Positions 51,821-59,926 of a stretch of 64,000 nt of DNA are shown one piece after another. The translations under genes were made by a program, and so were the position numbers. The DNA is taken from NCBI RefSeq assembly GCF_000236685.1, contig NC_016633.1:1612001-1676000 (forward strand). Reading direction: 5' to 3'. The notes beneath the pieces were generated by a model. The model was given only the letters and a program-made list of their open reading frames with translations, did not search any database and had not been told where the DNA came from. Every line of letters starts with the position of its first letter. Position 1 is the stretch's first letter. Source of the DNA: Sphaerochaeta pleomorpha str. Grapes (GTDB lineage Bacteria > Spirochaetota > Spirochaetia > Sphaerochaetales > Sphaerochaetaceae).

Positions 51821-52717
51821 TCAGCCAATACTTGTCCGGTTCCTTCCCTTGGCTTTACTCTCATACATGAGATCATCGGCCCGCTTTACTACAGAATCAA
51901 GGTCGGAAGGTTCAACGACAACGGTAGCTCCCAGGGAAATGGAAACATACAGGCTTTCACCTTCAACATCGAGGGTAGAATTCTCTACGAGCATCCGCAT
52001 TTTCTCACTAAGGTCCCACAATTGCTTTTCATCGACCCCGCTGAATATGGCGATAAACTCTTCGCCTCCCCAACGCCCGATCAGATCTGTAGATCTGAGG
52101 CTTCCCCCGATAGTCTTGGAAACCATTTTCAAGACAGCATCCCCTATCTCATGTCCATATGTGTCATTGAAAACCTTGAACCTGTCGATATCCATGAAGA
52201 CTATGCCAAAAGGAATGCCAAGCTTGTCCAGTTCCTGCATTTTCGAATTAAGAAATATTTCGGTATAACGGCGATTCGCGAGATTGGTAAGTTGATCCTT
52301 CATTGCCAGCACCTTGAGATTTTCAAGATTGTTCTCCAACTCTTCCCTTTCTGAGTTGTCATTGAACAATTCAACCGCGCCTACAATGGTATCACCTTCA
52401 CACATCGGAATGGTTTTGACCTTCACAGACACCCTATGGCCGTTTTTGTGGTGCAGATACACCAAAGCCTCCCTGTCTTGCCCGTCGATTAGAGTCTGGT
52501 GGAGAGGACATCCCTGGAGGCAGAGATGGATACCTTGTTGATTTACATGCTTGAGGATGTTCTCATAACAGAATTTTCCCAGGACTTCTGTTTCCAGGTA
52601 TCCCGTAATCCTTTCAGCCCCTTTGTTCCAGAATGTTATTTTTCTTTCGGTGTCAACGAAATACACCCCTTCATGGATATTGCCCAAAATTACAGAATAG
52701 AGTTCCTCACCCCTCAT
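51821..52717 (-). CDS. PAS-domain diguanylate cyclase
   Basis: 298 residues from the ATG 52717, which follows GGAGGGGG by four bases. N-terminal PAS domain (VILGNIHEGVYFVDTERKITFWNKGAERITGY) with a PAC-like tail to about 120, then a GGDEF domain beginning DQLTNLANRRYTEIFL. Active site is GGEEF, with an intact I-site RSTD five residues before it, so c-di-GMP synthesis with feedback inhibition is expected. No membrane segment: cytoplasmic. The PAS segment contains CYENILKHVNQQGIHLCLQGCPLHQT, several Cys/His, a pattern that in some relatives is compatible with metal or redox sensing (speculative). Confidence 0.92.
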   Translation of the reverse strand: MRGEELYSVILGNIHEGVYFVDTERKITFWNKGAERITGYLETEVLGKFCYENILKHVNQQGIHLCLQGCPLHQTLIDGQDREALVYLHHKNGHRVSVKVKTIPMCEGDTIVGAVELFNDNSEREELENNLENLKVLAMKDQLTNLANRRYTEIFLNSKMQELDKLGIPFGIVFMDIDRFKVFNDTYGHEIGDAVLKMVSKTIGGSLRSTDLIGRWGGEEFIAIFSGVDEKQLWDLSEKMRMLVENSTLDVEGESLYVSISLGATVVVEPSDLDSVVKRADDLMYESKAKGRNRTSIG

Positions 52718-52806
52718 GTTTCCCCCTCCAGATATCTCACTACTTTCCCTTGAAAACCATGGTACTGTCAAGAAAAATGCAAGAGGAGGTTTTTAAAACT
52801 GGAAAC

Positions 52807-53379
52807 TTATACGTTGCTCATTCTGAACAAAAGAGAAGCTTGCAAGAAGCGTCTGATCTCCTTTCGCCGCAAGAAAGGTTCAAGACTTTCAAAGAAAAAC
52901 ATATGTAGGGCCTCCCACATAAAAACCCAGCCCCCGATCAACAACCCTTCGAGGAACAAGGCAGGCAGCACCCCTGACTGCCGCTGCGCTTTATCGATGA
53001 CATAGACGAGCAACAACAGGATGGCTATCAAGAACAAGGAGGAGCCAAACAGCAGCGTCCGTTTCAGTTTTTTTGCCTCTGCGCGTTCCTGGGATTTAAA
53101 ATAGTTCTTGAAACTTTCGATGATAAGCGTCTCTTTTTCGGTATCTATCGACCCGTCCTTGATGCAGAACATAATGTCTAAAGATCTTCTCAAGGGAATA
53201 TCGGAAGAGCAGATGTCAAGAAATTTGGCCAAATCAGGGTGCATATCCCTTTTTTTGAAGGCTGCATTGTCCCATTCATGGAAAAATTCCAGGTAATAAT
53301 CCAAAGCAATATCGATTATTACGTGATTGGTTAATGGGTTTACCCTGTACAGACTCTCATACCCTAGTTTCTTTTTCAT
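52807..53379 (-). CDS. Unrecognised membrane protein
   Basis: 190 residues with no family I recognise. Residues 1-100 are soluble and charged, with an acidic-helical look (LAKFLDICSSDIPLRRSLDIMFCIKDGSIDTEKE); two hydrophobic helices follow (about 107-125, LLFGSSLFLIAILLLLVYVI, and 137-158, LPALFLEGLLIGGWVFMWEAL), then a basic C-terminal tail. Good ribosome site GAGGAG four bases upstream. 30 nt downstream of the DUF3089 gene, so probably co-transcribed with it and with the acetolactate decarboxylase gene. Confidence 0.7.
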   Translation of the reverse strand: MKKKLGYESLYRVNPLTNHVIIDIALDYYLEFFHEWDNAAFKKRDMHPDLAKFLDICSSDIPLRRSLDIMFCIKDGSIDTEKETLIIESFKNYFKSQERAEAKKLKRTLLFGSSLFLIAILLLLVYVIDKAQRQSGVLPALFLEGLLIGGWVFMWEALHMFFFESLEPFLRRKEIRRFLQASLLFRMSNV

Positions 53380-53409
53380 CCCACTCCTCGTACATTTTTG
53401 AGCATAGGG

Positions 53410-54411
53410 TTATCTCTGAAGAAACAATTTGGCCCTATTCTCGGCATTCTTTTGTATATTGAAATAATACAACGAATAGTCAAAGGAATGATAGACTCCT
53501 TTCGGGAACAATGCAGAAGAGGCTAGCGTGGGAAGTGCCTGGCTGACAGTCGTGCAGACAACCACTCCTCTCTGCTTCGATACCTGGGCATCGGCAAAAG
53601 AAGGTAAGGTCACGGGTTTCCCATCCTTACCCAACATCAGGGACCCCTGGTTTTCATCAGCAGGGGCGTGCTGCTCACCCCGTGTCCAGGTAATCGGGTT
53701 GATAGCCAATGCACCTGGCAGCACAACTGGATTGGGTCCTTCGATACTCGGTCCCTCAGTGTTGTAGGAGATGATGACTCCAAGGTCATCACTTCCCTGG
53801 GCAAAGGTAAGATGGGGATTCTCCTGCAGGAAATCTTCGGTAACAGAACACCCGATACAATAGGCGGCAACCATCCGGGCAGCGACTTCAGGATGGTCCT
53901 TCATATAGGAGGAAAGCAGCAAGAGCAGAACATCAGACCCTTGGGAATGGCCTGCAAGGATAAAGGGTTTTCCTTTGCTGTAGTGTTGGATGTAATAATC
54001 GAAGGCAGCAACAGCGTCGGTAACAGGGACAGTTTCCAAAGCCGAATGGCGTTCTTCCGGGGGAAGGGCCAGCACGTACGCAGCATCGAGCTGTCGGTAG
54101 TAGGGAGCATAGATATTCCCGACTGACTCAAAGGCTGAAGCCTGAAGCAAAAATGCCATCTTTGCCCCGCTGTGCATCATCTCATTGTCGATACTGGGAA
54201 ATATTGGCTCATCCTGATGAGCCTTGGCCCATACGGTGGGATAGAGATAAAAAACATCTACCTCCTTTTTCCCGTCTGTAGGCAGGGAAAGCCAGTTGTC
54301 AGGATTCGCATAGGCTGAAGGCGGCAGAGCCTTTGTCGTACTGCATCCCCAAAACAGCAAAGGCAAACAGAAAAGAAGCATTGCCAGAGGACTAATACGT
54401 TGCTTGTTCAT
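53410..54411 (-). CDS. DUF3089 alpha/beta-hydrolase-like lipoprotein
   Basis: 333 residues. N-terminal lipoprotein signal with lipobox LFWGC (Cys about 23), so it is anchored on the outer face of the cytoplasmic membrane or in the outer membrane. VDVFYLYPTVWAKAHQDEP and AHPxYRQLDAAYVLA-like YYRQLDAAYVLAL are DUF3089 signatures; the nucleophile elbow is GHSQGSD at about 173-179, and a DDLGVIISYNTEGPS segment follows. Probably an esterase or lipase; the substrate is unknown. One base separates its start from the acetolactate decarboxylase stop. Confidence 0.85.
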   Translation of the reverse strand: MNKQRISPLAMLLFCLPLLFWGCSTTKALPPSAYANPDNWLSLPTDGKKEVDVFYLYPTVWAKAHQDEPIFPSIDNEMMHSGAKMAFLLQASAFESVGNIYAPYYRQLDAAYVLALPPEERHSALETVPVTDAVAAFDYYIQHYSKGKPFILAGHSQGSDVLLLLLSSYMKDHPEVAARMVAAYCIGCSVTEDFLQENPHLTFAQGSDDLGVIISYNTEGPSIEGPNPVVLPGALAINPITWTRGEQHAPADENQGSLMLGKDGKPVTLPSFADAQVSKQRGVVVCTTVSQALPTLASSALFPKGVYHSFDYSLYYFNIQKNAENRAKLFLQR

Positions 54412-54412
54412 T

Positions 54413-55240
54413 TCATTTCTTACCCTCTACTTTCGAGGTCTCCCTGCTCAGGTCATTGGCAATATCCATCTGGGCAAATGAATTGTTTTCCGGTAAGACC
54501 AGATTGAATTCCCTTATGGTGTCAATCTGCACGTTTCCTTGCGAGAGGTTGGCATCGAGCAGATGCCCGCCCTTTGCCATATCTGCGGAAAGGAAATGGA
54601 GGTGCCATTTCGGTAGGTTTATTCCTTCGACATAGTCAGGGCAACGGAAGGCAACGATAGTTCCCTCGAGGTTTTCATAGATGAATTCTTTCTGGGTTGC
54701 GGCGATTTCAGAGAGTCGTTTGTATGGTTTTTCCTGGGCCGGAACGCTTCTGACATGGGCAAGGGAAAAAGTACCGCCTATCCTGGCAACGTAAAAGCAA
54801 TTGAAGTCATTGCCATTCTGGGCAATCATCCCATCTAACAGCTTCTTCAGTGCGTCAAGGTCGCCTACATTTTTGACCTGCAGAACTGGCATATCGGCAT
54901 CGAAGGTAGTGACTACGGCAAAGGGCACAGTCACATCTGGGTCCACGACAAATACTTCACCTGTTGCCTTGGCTTTGTACACCACGGTATCGAGCATAAT
55001 CATTTCCCCATCAAGGGTATCGAATGTCCCGATGCCGATATCGCCTTTTTGTTGCAGTGTCGAGACAGGAATGAAGCCATCGTATTCGCCGAGCATCAAG
55101 GCATTGAGCAAGGATACCTGATAGAGCGTATCGTCTTGTTGTATTGTTGTTTTAGGAACCGACTGGCATCCGGTGCCAAGCACGATTATAAGCAATAGAA
55201 CAGCCATACTGGCTGCAATCTTTCTGGATAATGGTTTCAT
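54413..55240 (-). CDS. budA: Alpha-acetolactate decarboxylase with a lipoprotein signal peptide
   Basis: 275 residues from the ATG 55240 (GGGGAG eight bases upstream; a longer frame to 55426 is not supported). Converts 2-acetolactate to acetoin. Family features: NALMLGEYDGFIPVSTLQQKGDIGIGTFDTLDGEMIMLD, and the zinc site WHLHFLSADMAKGGHLLD with three His. Unusual: a lipobox LGTGC near residue 25, predicting export and membrane anchoring, whereas most BudA are cytoplasmic (exported forms are known, e.g. in Brevibacillus). Co-transcribed with the DUF3089 lipoprotein gene. Confidence 0.87.
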   Translation of the reverse strand: MKPLSRKIAASMAVLLLIIVLGTGCQSVPKTTIQQDDTLYQVSLLNALMLGEYDGFIPVSTLQQKGDIGIGTFDTLDGEMIMLDTVVYKAKATGEVFVVDPDVTVPFAVVTTFDADMPVLQVKNVGDLDALKKLLDGMIAQNGNDFNCFYVARIGGTFSLAHVRSVPAQEKPYKRLSEIAATQKEFIYENLEGTIVAFRCPDYVEGINLPKWHLHFLSADMAKGGHLLDANLSQGNVQIDTIREFNLVLPENNSFAQMDIANDLSRETSKVEGKK

Positions 55241-55395
55241 AGTACAATCTCCCCTTCTTTCACAAAATTGTACGGTAGCAAGCGTTCGAACACAAGGAGA
55301 ATAAGGTCCCTGGCAAAAGAATGGATTTCTTATGTAAGTAGGCGAAACCTGTTTTTGGGTGGAAACTTCCAAAAAACAACTATGAGGAGAAGCAC

Positions 55396-55914
55396 ATGGA
55401 AGGAACGGAAACAAAACAGGAGACAAAAGCTGGAGAAAAAAAAGAGACCAGCAAAATTACAAAACCAAAAGCCGCAATGCTCATCATGGCAGCGGCAGCA
55501 ATGGTCTGCATCATGGCTTTCAGCTGCTATGGGTGTAGTTACCAGCCGATCAACCCACCTGATGCGCAAGAGGCCCAAGATAGTTTCAAGAAGCTCTATG
55601 CAACTTCCTGGCAGCTCGATACAGCTGGGATAACGACAAACCTGGAGGAATTCAATGATATGGAACTTTCTGCCATTGCCTTCGGGAACAGCAAAAATGA
55701 GGATGGTTTTGTTTCTACGATCCTGGAGTTTGCCGATATCCCTCCCTTGACTGCCCAACTGGGTTTCAAAGAAGACTATGGGTTTTATCTGAGAACCAAC
55801 GGAGAGGATATTCCAGTGAAAGTAACCTATGCCCAGAGTAAGGACGGCAAGACTGAGACAGTTACCCTCATGGGGGAACAAAGCAACATATACTGCTACT
55901 ACTTGAAAAAATAG
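55396..55914 (+). CDS. Unrecognised single-span membrane protein with exported domain
   Basis: 172 residues. A Lys/Glu-rich cytoplasmic tail of about 26 residues, one membrane helix (AAMLIMAAAAMVCIMAFSC), then an exported domain of about 120 residues (SFKKLYATSWQLDTAGITTNLEEFNDMELSAIAFG). CYGC just after the helix could be a lipobox-like element, but the long N-terminal tail argues for a simple anchor. SD GAGGAG six bases upstream. Divergent from the acetolactate decarboxylase gene. No family recognised. Confidence 0.7.
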   Translation: MEGTETKQETKAGEKKETSKITKPKAAMLIMAAAAMVCIMAFSCYGCSYQPINPPDAQEAQDSFKKLYATSWQLDTAGITTNLEEFNDMELSAIAFGNSKNEDGFVSTILEFADIPPLTAQLGFKEDYGFYLRTNGEDIPVKVTYAQSKDGKTETVTLMGEQSNIYCYYLKK

Positions 55915-56010
55915 GGATCTATAGCGATATTGGTACTATGCAAGCAAGAGAAAGAGTCCTTGACCCTTCTCGGATTATTCTTCTATTGTTTGTAACAAGG
56001 ATATCAGCCT

Positions 56011-56298
56011 ATGAAAAAACAACAAGAATTCAGCTTCCTCACGGAAGAAAAAACCATAGTCACCACCCCGTTTTTATTGGACCTGCTCGACTCTGCCCTC
56101 ATTGAGAACATCCAAGCAGGCAATATACAGGCGGCGTACAGTGTAATGGACCTCAGTATCAATATCGCAGAAACCCTCGAAAAGAGGAGTTACAGTACCG
56201 ATGAAGGGAAACAGATCCTTTCCTCGGTCCGTAAAGCCATGGAAAGCGGTAATGTCGCAACGGCAAAGCAACACATGATTGAATTTGCCCTGAAATAA
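56011..56298 (+). CDS. Small hypothetical protein
   Basis: 95 residues, no membrane segment, mainly helical (FLLDLLDSALIENIQAGNIQAAYSVMDLSINIAETLEKR). AAGGA nine bases upstream of the ATG, and an excellent terminator follows 21 nt after the stop, which supports it as a real gene. No family recognised. Confidence 0.65.
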   Translation: MKKQQEFSFLTEEKTIVTTPFLLDLLDSALIENIQAGNIQAAYSVMDLSINIAETLEKRSYSTDEGKQILSSVRKAMESGNVATAKQHMIEFALK

Positions 56299-56319
56299 AC
56301 AAACGGATGCACAATCAAG

Positions 56320-56353
56320 CGGTAAGGAAGAACAACCTTACCGACTTTTTTTT
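56320..56353 (+). terminator. Intrinsic terminator of the 95-residue gene
   Basis: Perfect 8-bp stem CGGTAAGG/CCTTACCG, 8-nt loop, then eight T (56346-56353). Confidence 0.93.
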
Positions 56354-56372
56354 GGAAAAAACTTCAGTCTCG

Positions 56373-57485
56373 TTACTCCAGATGCCTCTTGGCAAATTGT
56401 AAATAGCGTTCCCAGTCATATGCATCCATGTCGTGGTACCCGGTCTTCAAGTGATACCCGATTCGTCCTCCAAGCAAAGGATGCTCAGGCCTTGGCATGC
56501 TTTCTTCCTCGATTCCCATAGTCCCGAACAAGCGATAGGCTTCGCTTGCCGCAACGCAGGAGGCGAATTCGCTCTGTGGGTCAGCCCAAGCATCATTTGT
56601 CTTGGAGGAAACATAGACAAGGCGCGGAGCCAGCAGGGCCAGCAACATATGCTGGTCTACCGGTAGTTTCCCTTCGTTATCCGCATAGTGCCTATAGTTC
56701 TTGCAGAACCAATAGGGAAACCTTTCGGTAATATCCTTGATATGCTCCCCGCCCTTTCCCCTTGAAAGTGCTGCCCCAGTACATCCGGAACAACTGCTGA
56801 CAGCCAAGGCGAAGCGCGTGTCCTGGGCTGCGCACCATAAGGCAGCCTTACCACCGCGTGAATGCCCGACCACCCCTATCTTCTCGGGATCAAGCAACGG
56901 ATCGGCCAGTAGATAATCAAGTATCCTACTCAAAGCCCAAGCCCATGCACCGAGGGCTCCCCAAAGGTTGGAAGGCCTTTCTTTTTTATATTCGGGAAAC
57001 AGTTTATGGAGTCCCAAAGAAAATCCTTCGTCATAATCGGGGGCAATGTCACTGGTAAGAACCACAGCTGCAGCAAATCCTTGGCTTACGATTGTCTCTG
57101 CCGGCCAGAAAGAACTGAGAAAGGATCGGGAAGGATCTGCATCGGCTATACCCCGGTTGCAGAGGGTCAACATTGTAGGAACGGGATGCTTTTTCCCAAG
57201 AGGGATGAACAGGACAAAGGCAAAGCTATGGGACAGGCCATTGCGGCTTACCGTAACCTCAATACTCTTGCGTAGAGCATTGCCTGACATGATGGAGCTT
57301 CCTTCCTGTTGGTCGGCCACCCTGTAGGAAACCTGTAATGATTGCTCATCAGGTACATTGCCATAGACTGCATCACGGAACAAAGAAAGCAGTTCTCTTC
57401 TTCTTTTGCTTTCCCACTCTTCTTTGGTTATACCCTGGGAAAACAAAGGGGGAAGAAGTCTGTCTGAAAGTGTTATAGTATCCAT
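56373..57485 (-). CDS. CE15-like esterase (glucuronoyl/acetylxylan esterase family)
   Basis: 370-residue alpha/beta hydrolase. Nucleophile Ser in VVGHSRGGKAALWCAAQD, matching the GxSRxGK motif of CE15 glucuronoyl esterases, followed by FALAVSSCSGCTGAAL; NLWGALGAWAWALSRILDYL precedes it as in the family; the catalytic His is in GYHLKTGYHDMD near the C-terminus. No signal peptide, so it would act on imported oligosaccharides. It stands alone, divergent from the GH31 operon, and could remove 4-O-methylglucuronate esters or acetyl groups from xylo-oligosaccharides (inference). Other esterase functions are possible. Confidence 0.78.
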   Translation of the reverse strand: MDTITLSDRLLPPLFSQGITKEEWESKRRRELLSLFRDAVYGNVPDEQSLQVSYRVADQQEGSSIMSGNALRKSIEVTVSRNGLSHSFAFVLFIPLGKKHPVPTMLTLCNRGIADADPSRSFLSSFWPAETIVSQGFAAAVVLTSDIAPDYDEGFSLGLHKLFPEYKKERPSNLWGALGAWAWALSRILDYLLADPLLDPEKIGVVGHSRGGKAALWCAAQDTRFALAVSSCSGCTGAALSRGKGGEHIKDITERFPYWFCKNYRHYADNEGKLPVDQHMLLALLAPRLVYVSSKTNDAWADPQSEFASCVAASEAYRLFGTMGIEEESMPRPEHPLLGGRIGYHLKTGYHDMDAYDWERYLQFAKRHLE

Positions 57486-57591
57486 TTCATGTTTCTCTTT
57501 TGTCCCTTATGGTACCACAGGTTCAAATCTTGTCTAGCAAAATACCTAAAAATCAGACAGTAAGGAGTTCAACTATTATCTGATTATATGC

Positions 57592-57641
57592 TTGACAGAA
57601 AAGAGAAAGGGTTTATAGTACTTATTAGCAAATCGTTTTGC
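57592..57641 (+). promoter_or_regulatory. Promoter and LacI-type operator of the GH31 operon
   Basis: TTGACA (57592-57597), 16-nt spacer, TATAGT (57614-57619), then GCAAATCGTTTTGC (57628-57641), a 14-bp palindrome with one mismatched pair and the central CG usual for LacI-family operators, lying right on the expected transcript start. The LacI gene at the end of the operon (63162) is the likely repressor. Confidence 0.72.
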
Positions 57642-57687
57642 GTTAAATTTGCAATGTCTTGTTTTATGATCCTAAAGGAGGATTCTT

Positions 57688-58944
57688 ATGAAAAAGATTT
57701 CTTTGCTATTGTGTGCCCTGATTCTCGCTTCTACCCAGCTTTTTGCAGCAGGAGCCCAGGAGACAGCGGCGAAAAAAGACGTCACCCTTTCGGTGATGTG
57801 GTTCAACGATGCCAATGAGTCGGAAGTGTTCATGAACACCATTGCCGACTACCTTGCTGCAAACCCGAATGTAAAGGTTGACCTGCAGGTAGTTGCCTAC
57901 AGTGATTATGACCAGAAGCTTAAAATGATGATCAGCGGAGGCAATCCCCCGGACGTCGCCCGTATCACCACCAATACACTTTCTGTCGTCGTAGACAGTC
58001 TCGAACCCATCGATGGATATGTTTCTGACATCGAGGCTGTAAAGAATAGTTACCTGCCTTCCATGGTTGCCTTTGCCCTCAATAAAGACGGAAAACTTGC
58101 AGCCTACCCCACTGAGGCAACGGCAAACGGCATGCTGGTCAACAAGACAGCCTTTGACAATGCAGGAATCGATGTCGATGCGGTTAGCAAAACCTGGGAC
58201 TGGGCCGAATGGGAGACCATCGCCAAGAAAGTCGTAGCAGCCAATCCCAAGATGAACTATGGCCTTGCCCTTGACTTCTCCGCCCATCGCTTCTCCACGT
58301 TGCTGTATCAGCAGAACGGCCATTTCCTCAATGCCGACCAAACTGCCATGGATTTCAATAATCCCGGTACTATCGACGCACTTAATCTGGTCAAACACCT
58401 GCAGGACACTAATCTTGTTCCCAAGAGCGTCTGGCTTGGCTCGGAAAATCCTGCTGAACTCTTCCAGGCTGGGTTGGTAGCCTGTCATATCGGAGGAAGC
58501 TGGAACATCAACACATACAATAAGAATGTCAAGGATTTTGAGTGGAAAGTCGTTCCGATGCCCAAGGGCAAAATCAATTCATCTGTTCCCGGCGGTAAGT
58601 TCGTCGCATCCTTTAAAGGAAGCGCCAACAAGGTCGAAGCACAGAAGCTCATGGCAGCATTTGCAGACAAAGAACATACTGCAAAATATTGTCGTGACAC
58701 CTTCAACCTCTCTTCCCGTGTCGACACCCAGATTACCTATCCTTCCAACAGTGCTGATTTCGAAACGTTCCTCGCAGAGTTGAAAACCACCCCTGCTTTC
58801 ACTGCAAACGAATGGAAAAACACAAGCTTCAGCAAGGCGAATTCCTATATCAAGGAACAGATCGCCCAAGTGTTGCTTGGCAACCTAACCCCTGAGCAGG
58901 CTGCAGAAAATGTAAATGCAAAGGGCAATACCTACTTCAAATAA
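57688..58944 (+). CDS. Sugar ABC transporter substrate-binding protein, family 1
   Basis: 418 residues. Signal peptide MKKISLLLCALILASTQLFA then AGAQETA, no lipobox. Mature protein: YLAANPNVKVDLQVVAYSDYDQKLKMMISGGNPPDVARI is typical of family 1, as are AYPTEATANGMLVNKTAFDNAGID and FQAGLVACHIGGSW. SD AAAGGAGG. Followed by a stem-loop, two permeases and a GH31 glycosidase, so an alpha-linked oligosaccharide ligand (for example an isoprimeverose-type xyloside) is likely. Confidence 0.93.
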   Translation: MKKISLLLCALILASTQLFAAGAQETAAKKDVTLSVMWFNDANESEVFMNTIADYLAANPNVKVDLQVVAYSDYDQKLKMMISGGNPPDVARITTNTLSVVVDSLEPIDGYVSDIEAVKNSYLPSMVAFALNKDGKLAAYPTEATANGMLVNKTAFDNAGIDVDAVSKTWDWAEWETIAKKVVAANPKMNYGLALDFSAHRFSTLLYQQNGHFLNADQTAMDFNNPGTIDALNLVKHLQDTNLVPKSVWLGSENPAELFQAGLVACHIGGSWNINTYNKNVKDFEWKVVPMPKGKINSSVPGGKFVASFKGSANKVEAQKLMAAFADKEHTAKYCRDTFNLSSRVDTQITYPSNSADFETFLAELKTTPAFTANEWKNTSFSKANSYIKEQIAQVLLGNLTPEQAAENVNAKGNTYFK

Positions 58945-58952
58945 CCTCCCAT

Positions 58953-58987
58953 ATTGCCTTCCCTTTCTTTTATAAAGGGAGGGCAAT
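58953..58987 (+). other. Intercistronic hairpin after the binding-protein gene
   Basis: 14-bp stem with one mismatch (ATTGCCTTCCCTTT with AAAGGGAGGGCAAT), 7-nt loop, eight bases after the stop codon. No T-tract. Confidence 0.75.
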
Positions 58988-59035
58988 TCTCCCTTTCATT
59001 CCCTGCAGATACCCTTTTGCAGTAGCGGAATACCT

Positions 59036-59926
59036 ATGAAAAAACACGTAAACGGAAATTTCCACCAAACTTTGACCCCGTTGCTTTTCCTGCTTCCCAA
59101 TATGCTTATCTTTGTAGTTTTCATCATCATCCCGGCTGTTCAGGGATTGAGGATGTCCTTCACCGAATGGGGTGTATTTACCGAGCCTACCTTTATCGGA
59201 TTTGCAAACTTCAAGGAGCTTACCCACGACGAGGTTTTCTGGACAACCTTTTTCAACACGCTGACATTCTCGGTTTTTGTCGTTGCCTTGCTTATCGTCT
59301 ATTCCATGGTTTTGGCCCTGTTACTCAACAGGAATGCCCACAAAGGGGAAAAGGTATTCCGCTCTTTGTTTTACATTCCTTCGCTTTTGAGCATGATCAC
59401 CGTTGGTATCGCATGGCGCTTTATCCTTGGGGATGAGATGGGCATTATCAACTACCTGCTCAAAGCCTTCGGACAGCAGAGCATCCACTGGCTGACAGAC
59501 AGTACCCTTTCCATGGCAAGTGTCATACTCGTTTCAGTCTGGGCTGGGGCAGGCTATTACATGGTCATTCTCATTGCCGGTCTGCAATCTATTCCCACCG
59601 AGCTCTATGAGGCTGCAAAGATAGATGGCTCGTCTGCTCCAAAGACGTTCTGGTACATTACCCTGCCTATGCTCAAGAGTACACTTCTGGTTGTCTTGGT
59701 TTTGGCAACTATCAGTTCTTTCAAAGCCTATGAACTTATCTTTGTTATGACCAAGGGGGGACCGGGGTATGCCACAAAACTCATTGTGCAACAGGTTTAC
59801 CAGGTCGCTTTTATGGAAGACCGCATGGGCTATGCAAGTGCTATGAGCATTGTCCTGATGTTACTAATCAGCATTTTTACCGTGTTGCAGTTCAGCATCA
59901 GCGGAAAGGAGCAGGACTATGAATAG
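59036..59926 (+). CDS. Sugar ABC transporter permease, MalF/UgpA type
   Basis: 296 residues, six membrane segments; EAA loop YEAAKIDGSSAPKTFWYITLPMLK near residue 196. Ribosome site is poor (GCGGAA), so its translation may be low compared with the binding protein. Overlaps the next permease by 8 nt. Confidence 0.93.
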   Translation: MKKHVNGNFHQTLTPLLFLLPNMLIFVVFIIIPAVQGLRMSFTEWGVFTEPTFIGFANFKELTHDEVFWTTFFNTLTFSVFVVALLIVYSMVLALLLNRNAHKGEKVFRSLFYIPSLLSMITVGIAWRFILGDEMGIINYLLKAFGQQSIHWLTDSTLSMASVILVSVWAGAGYYMVILIAGLQSIPTELYEAAKIDGSSAPKTFWYITLPMLKSTLLVVLVLATISSFKAYELIFVMTKGGPGYATKLIVQQVYQVAFMEDRMGYASAMSIVLMLLISIFTVLQFSISGKEQDYE

